Assembly: GCA_017795025.1 (NCBI GenBank)
Contig: CP051243.1
Span: 434,001 to 498,000, forward strand
Length of the DNA stretch: 64,000 nucleotides
Source of the DNA: Flavobacteriales bacterium
GTDB taxonomy: Bacteria; Bacteroidota; Bacteroidia; Flavobacteriales; Schleiferiaceae
Direction: 5' to 3'
Position numbers and translations under genes: made by a program. The notes beneath the pieces were generated by a model. It made no database searches and had not been told where the DNA came from. It was given only the letters and a program-made list of their open reading frames with translations. Of the stretch, positions 1-9,078 are shown piece by piece. The first letter of the stretch is position 1. Each line of letters starts with the position of its first letter.

Positions 1-735
1 ACGCAGATAAATGGATATACCCTTAACCTATAAAACCACACCTATCATCCCTTCCTCCGCGTTCCATTAAACTCTAGAACACAGATGACCCAGATAAATT
101 GATAAACCCCTTAGCCCATAAAACCATTCCGTTCTTCCCTTCCTCCGTGTTTCATTAAACACTAGAACACAGATGACGCAGATGAATGGTTATATCCTTA
201 GCCCATAAAACCACACCTTTCATCCCTTCCTCAGTGTTCCATTAAACTCTAGAACACAGAAAACGCAGATGAGTGGCTAAACCCTTAGCCCATAAAACCA
301 CACCTTTCATCCTTTCATCGGCGTTCAAATAGAAACTAGGAACACAGATAACGCAGATAAATGGATATTCCCTTAACCTATAAAACCACACCTTTCATCC
401 CTTCCTCCGTGTTCCATTAAACTCTATAACACAGAAAACGCAGATGAGTGGCTAAACCCTTAGCCCATAAAACCACACCTTTCATCCTTTCATCGGCGTT
501 CAAATAGAAACTAGGAACACAGATAACGCAGATAAATGGATATTCCCTTAACCTATAAAACCACACCTTTCATCCCTTCCTCCGTGTTCCATTAAACTCT
601 AGAACACAGAAAACGCAGATGAGTGGCTAAACCCTTAGTTCATAAAACCATTCCTTTCATCCTTTCATCCGCGTTCAAATCGAAATTCGGAACACAGATG
701 ACCCACATGAGTGGAAACCCCCTAAACCAATAACA
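1..735. repeat. Intergenic tandem array of 87/88-bp units in 175-bp dimers
   Basis: Units begin with acgcagat or close variants at 1, 88, 176, 263, 351, 438, 526, 613 and 701. Unit lengths alternate 87 and 88, so every second unit recurs at exactly 175 bp. A-type units (1, 176, 351, 526) carry a cttcctc block. Most B-type units (263, 438, 613) carry ctttcatc and gttcaaat; the unit at 88 is mixed. Each unit ends in a gaacacaga-type segment. The array starts at the first base of the window, so it probably continues to the left, and it decays after 701, about 25 bases from the stop codon of the next gene. No open frame of consequence lies inside. I see no function beyond the repeat itself. Confidence 0.9.
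263..612. repeat. Recent 175-bp duplication inside the array
   Basis: Bases 263-437 and 438-612 are two consecutive dimers that I read as identical except for one position in the actctaNaac segment (t in the first copy, g in the second). This is much closer than the other units are to each other. It indicates a recent gain of one whole dimer by slippage or unequal exchange. Confidence 0.85.
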
Positions 736-760
736 TTACTCCATTCTACCAACGCCCAAC

Positions 761-3700
761 TCACCTCCGAATAACCGTCTCCTGCCAAAATTCCCCCTCC
801 GAATCCTGAACACGAATAATATAGCTGCCTTCAACAGCCGGTAGTCTAAAGCGTTCCTCCTTGCTGTTTCCTGCGGTTTGCCAAGTTCGCACGAGTCGGC
901 CTTGCGCATCGAGAACTTCCAGGGTATAGCGGCCCGCCTGCGCGAATTCAATATTGACCCAATCCTTGCTGGGGTTGGGCCATATTTTTGGCTGGCTTAA
1001 GGACCATTCCTGGCTACCAATATTCTGTAAATAAACACAGTCACTGGTCTTAAGACATTCCCCTAGTTCAATGATTACGGCATAGTTTCCACTTCCAAGG
1101 TTGAAGTTCATGGGGTCAAAGTTGATCGAGGTAGCTCCATTGATAGGCTGATTGCCATTATCACAGTCGATCCATTGGTAGGTAGCGCCCATTTGTAAGG
1201 CACTAGCGGTAAAGCCATTGCTAACCACGCGAAGGTCTAAGGTGTCAATATAGATGTAGTACTCCTCAATCGAATCACAACCTTGTTGGTTCTGGAGGCT
1301 GTCCACATAATAGGCGTCATTATAGTAAACCGTACCCTTTAGTGTAAAGGAATCACAGGCATTAATATTAGTACTATTAAAATAGCTAGGGCTAAGACTA
1401 AGGTCCAGGAAGTAAATGGAGTCGCAACCCGCCAGACTGCTTAGACTATCGCTGTAAAAGCCGCTGCTGTTGTAAGTCGTACCTCGCCAAGTATAGCTAT
1501 CACAAGCCTGCACTTGTAAAGTATCGCTAAAGCTGGGGCTGAGGTTTAAATCGAGGTAATAAACAGAGTCACAGCCAAAGCTATTGACCAATGAATCGCT
1601 GAACCAACCACTTTGGGTGTAAGTCGTTCCCCGCCAAGTATAGCTATCACAAGCTTGTACTTGTAAGGTATCGCTGTAGCTATAGCTGAGGTTTAAGCTG
1701 AGGTAATAAACCGAATCACAGCCGGAGCTTGTTACTAGGGAGTCACTATACCAGCCACTTTGGGTATTGGTCATGCCCCGCCAAGTATAGCTATCACAAG
1801 CCTGCACTTGTAAGGTATCACTAAAGCTGGGGCTGAGGTTTAAATCGAGGTAATAAACAGAGTCACAGCCAAAGCTATTGACCAATGAATCGCTGTACCA
1901 ACCGCTTTGGGTGTAAGTCACCCCTCGCCAAGTATAGCTATCACAGGACTGCACCTGTAAGGTATCGCTGTAGCTATAGCTGAGGTTTAAGCTGAGGTAA
2001 TAAACCGAATCACAGCCGGAGCTTGTTACTAGGGAGTCACTATACCAGCCACTTTGGGTATAGGTCATGCCCCGCCAAGTATAGCTATCGCAAGCCTGCA
2101 CCTGCAAGGTATCGCTAAAGCTGGGGCTGAGGTCTAAATCGAGGTAATAAACGGAGTCACATCCGGTGCTTGATAGTAAAGAATCGCTGTACCAACCGCT
2201 TTGGGCGTAAGTCGTTCCCCGCCAAGTGTAGCTATCACAGGCTTGTACTTGTAAGGTATCGCTGTAGCTTGAATTCAAGCTCAAGTCTAAGCGGTAAACC
2301 GAATCGCAGGACTGGCTCGTGAGCAGCGAATCAAAATAAAGCCCTGATTGGAAATAAGTCTGTCCGCGCCAAGTGAAGGAATCGCAAGCTGCCATTACCA
2401 AGAGGCTATCATAAGTTGGGTAGATGGTGAGGTCGAGACTCAATAAGGAATCACAATCGCCTGGATTTGCTATGGTCCGCGTATACCAACCACTTTGGCT
2501 ATAAGTTTGATTTCCCCAGGTATAACTCTGGCAGGCGCTTACAGAGAGGGTATCGGTATAGGGCGGGCAATTTACCGCCGGTCCTAATTTCACGATAAAG
2601 GCATCTTGGTCCCCATTACTTTTAAAGTTCACGGTATTTAAGCTGTCGGGGTCAAAGTCGACCTCCGTTTCGAAGGTCCCGCCTAGTAAGGTTTCCCCTT
2701 GGAAATGATCCACCGACCAGGCTTCATCGTAGCGAATACCACCAAAATGCTGGGCCTTAATGAAATTCCCGAGGGTATCGAGCACTTGCAGGTAAATGGT
2801 TTGCTGATTGGAGTTTGCCCATTGAAAGCCGGGTCCTGGGTCAAGGTCGGCGGTATTGGAAAAGAAACCCGCATGGTAAACCTGATCGGCGACCACTTTC
2901 ACACTGCGGGGCGCATCATTCTGGGAGCCGCCTAATTGTTTAACCCAACGAAAAGTGCCGCTTTCGCTGAGGCTGAGTAAAAACACATCGGTATTTCCCA
3001 AGCTCGTAAGCGAGTCGCCTATCGCTCCGGGGTTAAAATCGACGGTATTAAAAAAGTCCCCGGCGATGTATAAATTACTTTCGACATCTTCGGCAATATC
3101 CCAAGCGGATTCAAAGCCACTGTTGCCATATACTTTGGTCCATTGGTAGTTGCCATTTGCATCAAAACTGCTTATGTAAACATCATTACTACCGAATTGA
3201 GAAGTATAGGAATCGGTGCCACTGCCCGGGTCGAAGTCGACTGTATTGCGATACGAACCTCCAAAGTAAAAGTTGCCGTTACGGGAAGCTAAACACGAAT
3301 AGCCGTATTCATTGCTGGAGCCGTCAATCTTTTGACTCCATTTTACCGTACCGCTAGAATCGAATACCGCCAAGAAGGAAGCTCTGTTGGAGGCACTGAG
3401 AAAAAGTCCGCCATTATCAAAGCTGATGGTCGCACGGAAATAACCCGTAACTGCCACCTCACCTAAAGCATTTACGGATATATCGTAAAGGTAATCGTCG
3501 TTAGATCCGTCGATATTTTGCATCCAAAGCAGCTGACCTTGAGGATTGTATTTCGCTAAGAAGGAAGCTGAAGAGGAGCTGGAGATAATACTGTCGCGGC
3601 TTCCATTATTATCAAAATACAGCGTGCCAAAATAATAGCCTCCTAAGTAGATATTCCCAGAAGAATCGACCCCTAAGGCCGAACCAAAGTCAGCATTGGA

Positions 3701-5389
3701 ACCTCCTAAACTCTTGGCCCAAAGCAGATTAAGGTTATTGTCGTAGCGCGCAAAGAATACATCACTACTGCCTGCCGAATTAAGCATGGTTTGACCGGTG
3801 CCAGGATCAGCATCAAAACCTCCTTCGAAATAGCCGCAAGTCACAATAGAGCCATCGGGCATATATAAAGACTCACGAATAATATCATCTCCACCTTCAC
3901 GGTCTACCGTAACCCAAGCGGTATCAAACTGACTGGCCGTATAGGCCGCGAAAAAGCTATTGGAATTTCCGCTTCCCGGCGTAGTGTAAAGTAATCCGCT
4001 GCCCAAGGGATCAAATTCGGCGCTAAGGTAGATAGGGCCTACCGTCCAAATTTTATTGTTGGGGGCGACACCCACATCGAGGGACTGACTAAAGCTACTA
4101 CCACTTATCTGAAAGGCATTAATAAAGCCGCCATCGCTCAACCGATAGCCCGCTAACAAAGCATCGCCACCGGCTCCCGTAAGGTTGAAGCTCGTGCTTG
4201 GATCAGGGTCAAAATCCACCGTATTTACAAAATAACCCCCCAGCCATACATTACCGCTTTGGTCGAGGCTTAGTCCATTGGTGCGATCGGTGGAACTTTC
4301 TCCAAAAACATGTCCCCACTGGTATTGGGCGGCGGTATCTAGGGCGACAATAAAAATATCGGCATTAAAGCCATTGCCCGTGCGCAGGGGCTGTACGCCC
4401 GCTGGATCGAGTTGTACATTGCCCCTAAAGGTCCCACTCACCAAGAGCAGACTATCTCCCGAAAGTTCTAAGCCACTGGCTAAATCGGTAGAACTACCAG
4501 CAATTTTTTCGGCCCAAACAAACTGATGATTGGCATTGTACTTCGCTAAAAAGATATCATTGCCCCCGGAGCTGACTAGGGCGGTTAAAGGGTTTAAGCT
4601 AAAGGTGATGGTACTGGTATAATCTCCTAAAATGTAATAGTTCCCCTGAGCATCAATCACCAGGTCACGAGGATTATCGAAGCCCACCCCCGAAATACTT
4701 TCTACCCATTGAAACTGTCCGTTACTGGTATCGTAGGCGGCTAAGAATACATCTCCGGCCCCAGCCGAAACCCGCAGACTACTGCTTTGATTCGGATCAA
4801 ATTGCAGGCTATCACCAAAGACTCCTAAGAGGGCTAAATGCCCTTGCGTGTTGATTTCCAGAGCCACCCCATTGTCAATTCCGGTACCGGCAAAGCGCTC
4901 GGCCCAGAGGAAATTACCGTTCGCGGTGTACTTGGCGAGGTAGCCATCGGCATCATTTGGGCTCACCCCTAAGAGGGTAGTGGCATTGGTCCCATCATCA
5001 AAAATGGCTTCCTGAATGTAGGAGCCGGTGATATAGATGTTTTCCTGATCATCAATCAGGATATCATACACATTAATATTGCGTTCGCTGCTGATGGTTT
5101 GCCACCAGATAAGGTCACCCTGTTCCGAATAGCGAGCAAACCAAACCTCACCACTAAAGGTATTGCTGCGGGAAACAAACACCGCATTGGTGTCGGGGTC
5201 AAAATCGATGAGTCCTTTATAAGTACCAGCTACCAATAAATCACCGTTGGAAAAGAAGGCTATTTCCTGGGATTCATCGTCGTCACCTTCACCATCCCCA
5301 AAGCTGATACCACCGAGGTAATCAAAGGACTGGGCACCGCTGCCCAAGACCATTAAACATAGGAGAAGGACCTTGAGCAGCTTTTTCAT
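761..5389 (-). CDS. Secreted beta-propeller-like protein with 49-residue Cys repeats and T9SS C-terminal sorting domain
   Basis: A 1542-residue exported protein, probably cell-surface or released by type IX secretion. The start at 5389 gives a classical signal peptide (MKKLLKVLLLCLMVLGSGAQ). An upstream in-frame start would add 23 residues without signal character. Residues about 20-940 form long SBBP-type repeats (GSSNDYLYDISV, FDPG/DFDP and GGYF-like phrases recur), as in beta-propellers. Then come nine repeats of about 49 residues with the pattern ACDSYTWRG ... GCDSVYYLDLNLS, two cysteines each. The last ~75 residues (WPNPSKDWVNIEF ... GSYIIRV ... VIRR) match a type A T9SS sorting domain. 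It lies 10 bases downstream of the rRNA methyltransferase gene, so they may be co-transcribed. The ligand or substrate is unknown. Confidence 0.88.
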   Translation of the reverse strand: MKKLLKVLLLCLMVLGSGAQSFDYLGGISFGDGEGDDDESQEIAFFSNGDLLVAGTYKGLIDFDPDTNAVFVSRSNTFSGEVWFARYSEQGDLIWWQTISSERNINVYDILIDDQENIYITGSYIQEAIFDDGTNATTLLGVSPNDADGYLAKYTANGNFLWAERFAGTGIDNGVALEINTQGHLALLGVFGDSLQFDPNQSSSLRVSAGAGDVFLAAYDTSNGQFQWVESISGVGFDNPRDLVIDAQGNYYILGDYTSTITFSLNPLTALVSSGGNDIFLAKYNANHQFVWAEKIAGSSTDLASGLELSGDSLLLVSGTFRGNVQLDPAGVQPLRTGNGFNADIFIVALDTAAQYQWGHVFGESSTDRTNGLSLDQSGNVWLGGYFVNTVDFDPDPSTSFNLTGAGGDALLAGYRLSDGGFINAFQISGSSFSQSLDVGVAPNNKIWTVGPIYLSAEFDPLGSGLLYTTPGSGNSNSFFAAYTASQFDTAWVTVDREGGDDIIRESLYMPDGSIVTCGYFEGGFDADPGTGQTMLNSAGSSDVFFARYDNNLNLLWAKSLGGSNADFGSALGVDSSGNIYLGGYYFGTLYFDNNGSRDSIISSSSSASFLAKYNPQGQLLWMQNIDGSNDDYLYDISVNALGEVAVTGYFRATISFDNGGLFLSASNRASFLAVFDSSGTVKWSQKIDGSSNEYGYSCLASRNGNFYFGGSYRNTVDFDPGSGTDSYTSQFGSNDVYISSFDANGNYQWTKVYGNSGFESAWDIAEDVESNLYIAGDFFNTVDFNPGAIGDSLTSLGNTDVFLLSLSESGTFRWVKQLGGSQNDAPRSVKVVADQVYHAGFFSNTADLDPGPGFQWANSNQQTIYLQVLDTLGNFIKAQHFGGIRYDEAWSVDHFQGETLLGGTFETEVDFDPDSLNTVNFKSNGDQDAFIVKLGPAVNCPPYTDTLSVSACQSYTWGNQTYSQSGWYTRTIANPGDCDSLLSLDLTIYPTYDSLLVMAACDSFTWRGQTYFQSGLYFDSLLTSQSCDSVYRLDLSLNSSYSDTLQVQACDSYTWRGTTYAQSGWYSDSLLSSTGCDSVYYLDLDLSPSFSDTLQVQACDSYTWRGMTYTQSGWYSDSLVTSSGCDSVYYLSLNLSYSYSDTLQVQSCDSYTWRGVTYTQSGWYSDSLVNSFGCDSVYYLDLNLSPSFSDTLQVQACDSYTWRGMTNTQSGWYSDSLVTSSGCDSVYYLSLNLSYSYSDTLQVQACDSYTWRGTTYTQSGWFSDSLVNSFGCDSVYYLDLNLSPSFSDTLQVQACDSYTWRGTTYNSSGFYSDSLSSLAGCDSIYFLDLSLSPSYFNSTNINACDSFTLKGTVYYNDAYYVDSLQNQQGCDSIEEYYIYIDTLDLRVVSNGFTASALQMGATYQWIDCDNGNQPINGATSINFDPMNFNLGSGNYAVIIELGECLKTSDCVYLQNIGSQEWSLSQPKIWPNPSKDWVNIEFAQAGRYTLEVLDAQGRLVRTWQTAGNSKEERFRLPAVEGSYIIRVQDSEGEFWQETVIRR
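1382..2263 (-). repeat. Six near-identical 147-bp coding repeats (49 aa each)
   Basis: Within the surface-protein gene, copies 3 to 8 of the SDTLQVQACDSYTWRG repeat are almost identical in DNA, spaced 147 bp. Two more diverged copies lie before them in coding order and one after. Copies ending in SPSF and SYSY alternate (copies 3-7: SPSF, SYSY, SPSF, SYSY, SPSF), so the block looks expanded as 294-bp dimers. This is a likely site of length variation between strains and of assembly error. Confidence 0.85.
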
Positions 5390-5399
5390 GGAGAATCTT

Positions 5400-6149
5400 T
5401 TACAGGTTTCTTTGACGCACAATTTCGTACAAGACGGCACCGGCCGCCACGGATACATTTAAGGAGCCTACTTTTCCGAGCATGGGTAATTTAACTACTT
5501 CATCGGAGGCCTTTAATCGTTCGGGAGCCACGCCCTTATCTTCCGAACCCATAATCAAAGCCAAGGGGCCCTTGAGGTCGGTATCGTAGGATAGTTGTTC
5601 GGTTTTTTCGCTACAGGAAACAACGCGAATACCGCTCATTTGCAACCAGGTAAGCGTTTCGTTGAGGTTACTCTCTTTACAAACTGGTAGATGGTTTAAT
5701 GCTCCAGCAGAGGCTTTCATGGCATCCATATTAAAAGCGGCCGAATTGCGCATGGTGGTCACCAGGGCATGCGCTCCAACGGCATCGGCGGTGCGCGCTA
5801 TAGCTCCGAGGTTACGCACATCACTCACTCGGTCGAGCATCACGATTAGGGGGTCTTCGCCTTTTTCGAAAGTAGCCTGTACAATCTCTTTCAAATCAAC
5901 ACTTTGCACCACGCTAATGGTGGCGACTACGCCCTGATGATTCTTCTTGGTAAATTTATCGAGACGACTTTTAGGAACCACCGTATAGGGTAGTTTATGC
6001 TCCTTAATAGTGCCCCAAAGTTCTTTGAAAAGAGCGCCTTGCAGGTTCTTTTGAATGTAAATCTTATCGAGTTCTTTCCCGGCGTCTATGGCCTCCAAAA
6101 GTGGTCTAATACCACATAGGAGATCGGCTTCGGTATTGGAGTTGGTCAT
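5400..6149 (-). CDS. rlmB: 23S rRNA (guanosine-2'-O-)-methyltransferase, SpoU/TrmH family
   Basis: 249 residues, usual length for RlmB-type SPOUT enzymes, which use SAM to 2'-O-methylate a guanosine in 23S rRNA. The N-terminal substrate-binding segment begins LLCGIRPLLEAIDAG. The catalytic domain has the three SpoU motifs: DRVSDVRNLGAIARTADAVG, LIMGSEDKGVAPE and LPMLGKVGSLNVSVAAGAVLYE. I chose the ATG at 6149 because homologues start just before the xxxGxxPVxEAL-like segment; the open frame extends 21 codons further but these look non-coding. The start lies 44 bases inside the upstream GWxTD gene, implying translational coupling. TrmH-type tRNA specificity cannot be excluded from sequence alone. 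Confidence 0.88.
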   Translation of the reverse strand: MTNSNTEADLLCGIRPLLEAIDAGKELDKIYIQKNLQGALFKELWGTIKEHKLPYTVVPKSRLDKFTKKNHQGVVATISVVQSVDLKEIVQATFEKGEDPLIVMLDRVSDVRNLGAIARTADAVGAHALVTTMRNSAAFNMDAMKASAGALNHLPVCKESNLNETLTWLQMSGIRVVSCSEKTEQLSYDTDLKGPLALIMGSEDKGVAPERLKASDEVVKLPMLGKVGSLNVSVAAGAVLYEIVRQRNL

Positions 6150-7440
6150 AATCGTCTTGTTCCCGGCGGATATCCTTAGAGTTGTAAATATGTCCTCTGC
6201 GCCAAGCTTCAATAGCCTGTCCCCATCCGTAGCGATACTGATTAGAGCGCTCTAAGGAGTAATCGTTATCGGTAAAAGGATTATCGAGGTGGATAAAGTT
6301 GAAGTAATAGGAAAGGGCAGAATTTTCATTGCCATACACCCAAGCTTCGCCACTTGAAGAGCGGTACACGGCATTGGGCGGACCATAAATAATGTAAACG
6401 ATGCCACGGTCGGTTTTCCAGCCTTCGAGGTAGGAACTAAAATTGCGATTGGCTTCTTCCACCCGCTTGTAATAGGCGGCTACTAAACTGCGCGCTCGTT
6501 CGGCCGTACCACCTTTGCGAATCCAAAAGTCATCAATCCAGGTTTTTAATTCTTCTGGATTGTCCATCAATTCCAGCATCTCCGAATATTCCTTTTGCGT
6601 GGTTAAATAGCGCAAAGGTTCGGCCATGCGGCGATGGTTATTAACATATGGGAACTCGGGATAGAAATTATACACCGTTTGACCGGACCATTGGGTAGTA
6701 TCCAATCGGAAGTGATAAAAGCCCTCCGCTCTAAAACTAAGGTCTTGGTCGGTGGGCACCACGAAGGTAGTGTCGGGCTGAATATTAAAGGAGGACTCCT
6801 CCATACTGGAATAGGGAGGGAGGGCCAAGGGGAAATCCCGATCGTAATAGCTTACGTAAAAAGTTTTATTATCCAATAAGCTGTGCTTTACTTGGAAGGG
6901 CAAACCTTGGGGAATGTGTTCTTTAAAGAGGTAATTTCCGGCGCTATCTAAAACCTGGAAGTAGGAGGAGGCATGGTAACTCTGATTGTTTATCCATTTA
7001 AAATTAGCCTGACTACTCCCGCGGTTTAAGTCGCGCACTTTGAGGTACAACAAGACTTTCTCCTGATCATCTGGCATTCGGATATTAAAGGATCCCGAAA
7101 GTAATTCATTGCGAACGGCGGGCATCCGATGGTTAAAGGCAATAAGGCCACTATCTAAAATCTGACTGCTTTCTAAACTGGGGAGAATGCGGTATTCGAT
7201 TCGTATCCGCGCTTCATATTCGGCCTCATCGCTTAGGCGTGAATAGAGGAAGTTATCGGTTTCTACCTGATATAAAACTTTAAATAAGGTGTCGCTCTCC
7301 GGCTCGATAAAGAATTGGGGCCGTAAACCTACTTCCTGCTCATTGTACAGATAGGAGAGGTTGTTGGTTTGCAATCCTTCCGGACCCCGACATTCCGCCA
7401 ATCCGATAATGAGTAGTAAGATCCACCATTTCTTAGCCAT
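6106..7440 (-). CDS. GWxTD domain lipoprotein
   Basis: 444 residues. The N terminus MAKKWWILLLIIGLAEC is a lipoprotein signal with cysteine at 17. The middle is beta-rich with no recognised catalytic motif. The C-terminal ~150 residues contain the domain-naming motif GWKTDRGIVYIIYGPP, followed by the aromatic-rich RYGWGQAIEAWRRGHIYN. GWxTD domains are common in Bacteroidota and Acidobacteriota envelope proteins; their function is not established. A -7 box (TAACTTTG) ends only five bases before the ATG, so the mRNA may be leaderless. The gene overlaps the rRNA methyltransferase downstream by 44 bases. Confidence 0.85.
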   Translation of the reverse strand: MAKKWWILLLIIGLAECRGPEGLQTNNLSYLYNEQEVGLRPQFFIEPESDTLFKVLYQVETDNFLYSRLSDEAEYEARIRIEYRILPSLESSQILDSGLIAFNHRMPAVRNELLSGSFNIRMPDDQEKVLLYLKVRDLNRGSSQANFKWINNQSYHASSYFQVLDSAGNYLFKEHIPQGLPFQVKHSLLDNKTFYVSYYDRDFPLALPPYSSMEESSFNIQPDTTFVVPTDQDLSFRAEGFYHFRLDTTQWSGQTVYNFYPEFPYVNNHRRMAEPLRYLTTQKEYSEMLELMDNPEELKTWIDDFWIRKGGTAERARSLVAAYYKRVEEANRNFSSYLEGWKTDRGIVYIIYGPPNAVYRSSSGEAWVYGNENSALSYYFNFIHLDNPFTDNDYSLERSNQYRYGWGQAIEAWRRGHIYNSKDIRREQDDYDQLQYRSRSPMWY

Positions 7441-7445
7441 AGCAG

Positions 7446-7453
7446 CAAAGTTA
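7446..7453 (-). promoter_or_regulatory. -7 box TAACTTTG before the GWxTD gene
   Basis: Exact match to the Bacteroidota consensus TAnnTTTG on the minus strand, ending five bases before the ATG at 7440. No clear -33 TTG is visible. If used, transcription would begin at or next to the start codon. Confidence 0.5.
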
Positions 7454-7470
7454 AGTATTAAAGCACAGGC

Positions 7471-9078
7471 TTAGAAGCGATTTACATAGGCCAGGTGAAT
7501 TTTCCCTGCCCGAAGGTCGTACGCCGCATTATTGCTTTGGCCTGTTGCAAAAATTAACGAGAAAATTCCGCCTTTGGTTTGAAAGTTTAGGCCTAAACCC
7601 AATCCGGTATGGCGGTCCCAATTAGTTACCTCCAAGCCATTGCGTTCGGCCAAGGCGAAATCGAAGAGGGCACTTAAATAATCGTAGCGACCCAACATGT
7701 AGCGAAATTCACTCCTTAATAAGGCATAGCTAGGACTAAAAAAGGACCATTCATTAAAACCCCGTAAAGAGTTAATTCCACCGAGGCGATAAAGCTCATT
7801 GTCCTGAAGGGCATCTCCACTTAAGCCGGCCGTACGCAAATCCTGATGCCAATGCAGGCCCTTGTAAAGGGGGAGGAAATATTGAAACTGTCCTTCCCAG
7901 AGGTATTGCTGTGTTTCTCCCGATAGGCGGGTACGGCGACCACTTCCTAAGCTTATATCGATATAATAACCTTTGGTGCTCACAATGGCATCGTTACGTC
8001 GATCGAGTTCAAAGCCCAGTAAGTACCGCAAGTTTTGTACTTCCTGTACTCGGAGACTGGTATTGCCATCCCCTAAGGGACTGGAATTAAGAATTTGAAA
8101 ACCAAGGCGCATAGAAGCACCGCGAGCGAGGCGATAGGGAAAGGCTAATTGAAAATTTTGCTTTACGAAGGAGCTATCCTGACGGAAGATTTCGAGGCTT
8201 CCTTTTAATCCTAAAGGAGTGTTCCATATATAAGGATATAGCAAGGCAATATTAAAATCCTGACTGCCCGGGCTAGGGCTTTGCCAACGTAGGTCGATGC
8301 CCTCACCACGATTAAAAAGATTTAAGAGTCGTAAGCGAAAGTCACCGGTTAGTGTGGAATTGCCTTGATTATCGGTATTTAATCCAACCACTCCATTAAT
8401 TAGGTTGGAGGCTCTTTTGCTAAGATAAAGATAGAGGCGAGCCCGATCCTGAATAAATCCAACTGCTGGGGGGCGGCTCATTTCAAGGTATTCGACCCGA
8501 CCGAGATAATCACCGATGTTTTGCAAATAGCTTTCCTGATAAGGTGCATTTTTAAACCAGCCTATTTCCCGTTCTAATAACTCTCGATTAATGTCGGTGT
8601 ATCCTAAAACGGCAATCGAATCAAACTGGACCAGCAAGCCCTTATCCAAAAGTAGTTTGGCTTGCAGTCGGTTTCCCTCAAGGTGGTAATCCATCAGCCG
8701 AAAGGCCGCAAAAGGATATCCCTGATTTTCGTAAAACAGCAATTGACTTTTTAAAAGGGCTCTGTAGCTGCTGTCGTTTAAGTTTACATTGGCGGGAATG
8801 CGGGGTTTTAGGGTATCCCCTTCAGGAACTAAGATTTGCAAACTGCCAATTTGAAGCTTGGGCCCGGTAATAAGCTGCTTATCCTTTAATTGATGGAGCC
8901 AAAAGCCCGCTAAATTTAAACGCTGGGAAATGTTGAGGGAATGGTTGGTATCGGCCAAAATCTGAGCGGCTTCTCGACGCCAATCAGCATCGGAGCTTAT
9001 AATAGTATCAACCTGTCCCCAGGCGGAGAAGGAGAGCGCTAGGCTACAAAATAATATGACTAAAGGTCGAGTTCCCAT
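7471..9078 (-). CDS. Omp85-superfamily outer-membrane protein (POTRA plus surface-antigen barrel)
   Basis: 535 residues with signal peptide MGTRPLVILFCSLALSFSAWGQ. Residues about 60-210 resemble POTRA-like periplasmic domains (FDSIAVLGYTDINRELLEREIGW). The rest is a beta-barrel that ends in phenylalanine and includes GGINSLRGFNEWSFF, matching the conserved RGF motif of the Omp85 barrel. Length is short compared with BamA (about 800), so it is closer to TamA/FhaC-like or the short Bacteroidota surface-antigen proteins. Its start overlaps the end of ung by 19 bases. The substrate is unknown; possible roles are protein or lipid insertion. Confidence 0.82.
   Translation of the reverse strand: MGTRPLVILFCSLALSFSAWGQVDTIISSDADWRREAAQILADTNHSLNISQRLNLAGFWLHQLKDKQLITGPKLQIGSLQILVPEGDTLKPRIPANVNLNDSSYRALLKSQLLFYENQGYPFAAFRLMDYHLEGNRLQAKLLLDKGLLVQFDSIAVLGYTDINRELLEREIGWFKNAPYQESYLQNIGDYLGRVEYLEMSRPPAVGFIQDRARLYLYLSKRASNLINGVVGLNTDNQGNSTLTGDFRLRLLNLFNRGEGIDLRWQSPSPGSQDFNIALLYPYIWNTPLGLKGSLEIFRQDSSFVKQNFQLAFPYRLARGASMRLGFQILNSSPLGDGNTSLRVQEVQNLRYLLGFELDRRNDAIVSTKGYYIDISLGSGRRTRLSGETQQYLWEGQFQYFLPLYKGLHWHQDLRTAGLSGDALQDNELYRLGGINSLRGFNEWSFFSPSYALLRSEFRYMLGRYDYLSALFDFALAERNGLEVTNWDRHTGLGLGLNFQTKGGIFSLIFATGQSNNAAYDLRAGKIHLAYVNRF

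Noticed and set aside
1-735. CRISPR array
   Set aside because: Repeats are 87/88 bp with no unique spacers between short repeats, and no cas genes are near; it is a plain tandem array.
736-951. Small open frame on the minus strand over the end of the surface protein
   Set aside because: Encodes an arginine-rich string out of frame with the conserved sorting domain; shadow.
5390-5458. Longer N-terminus for the surface protein
   Set aside because: The 23 extra residues lack signal character, and the ATG at 5389 opens a normal signal peptide.
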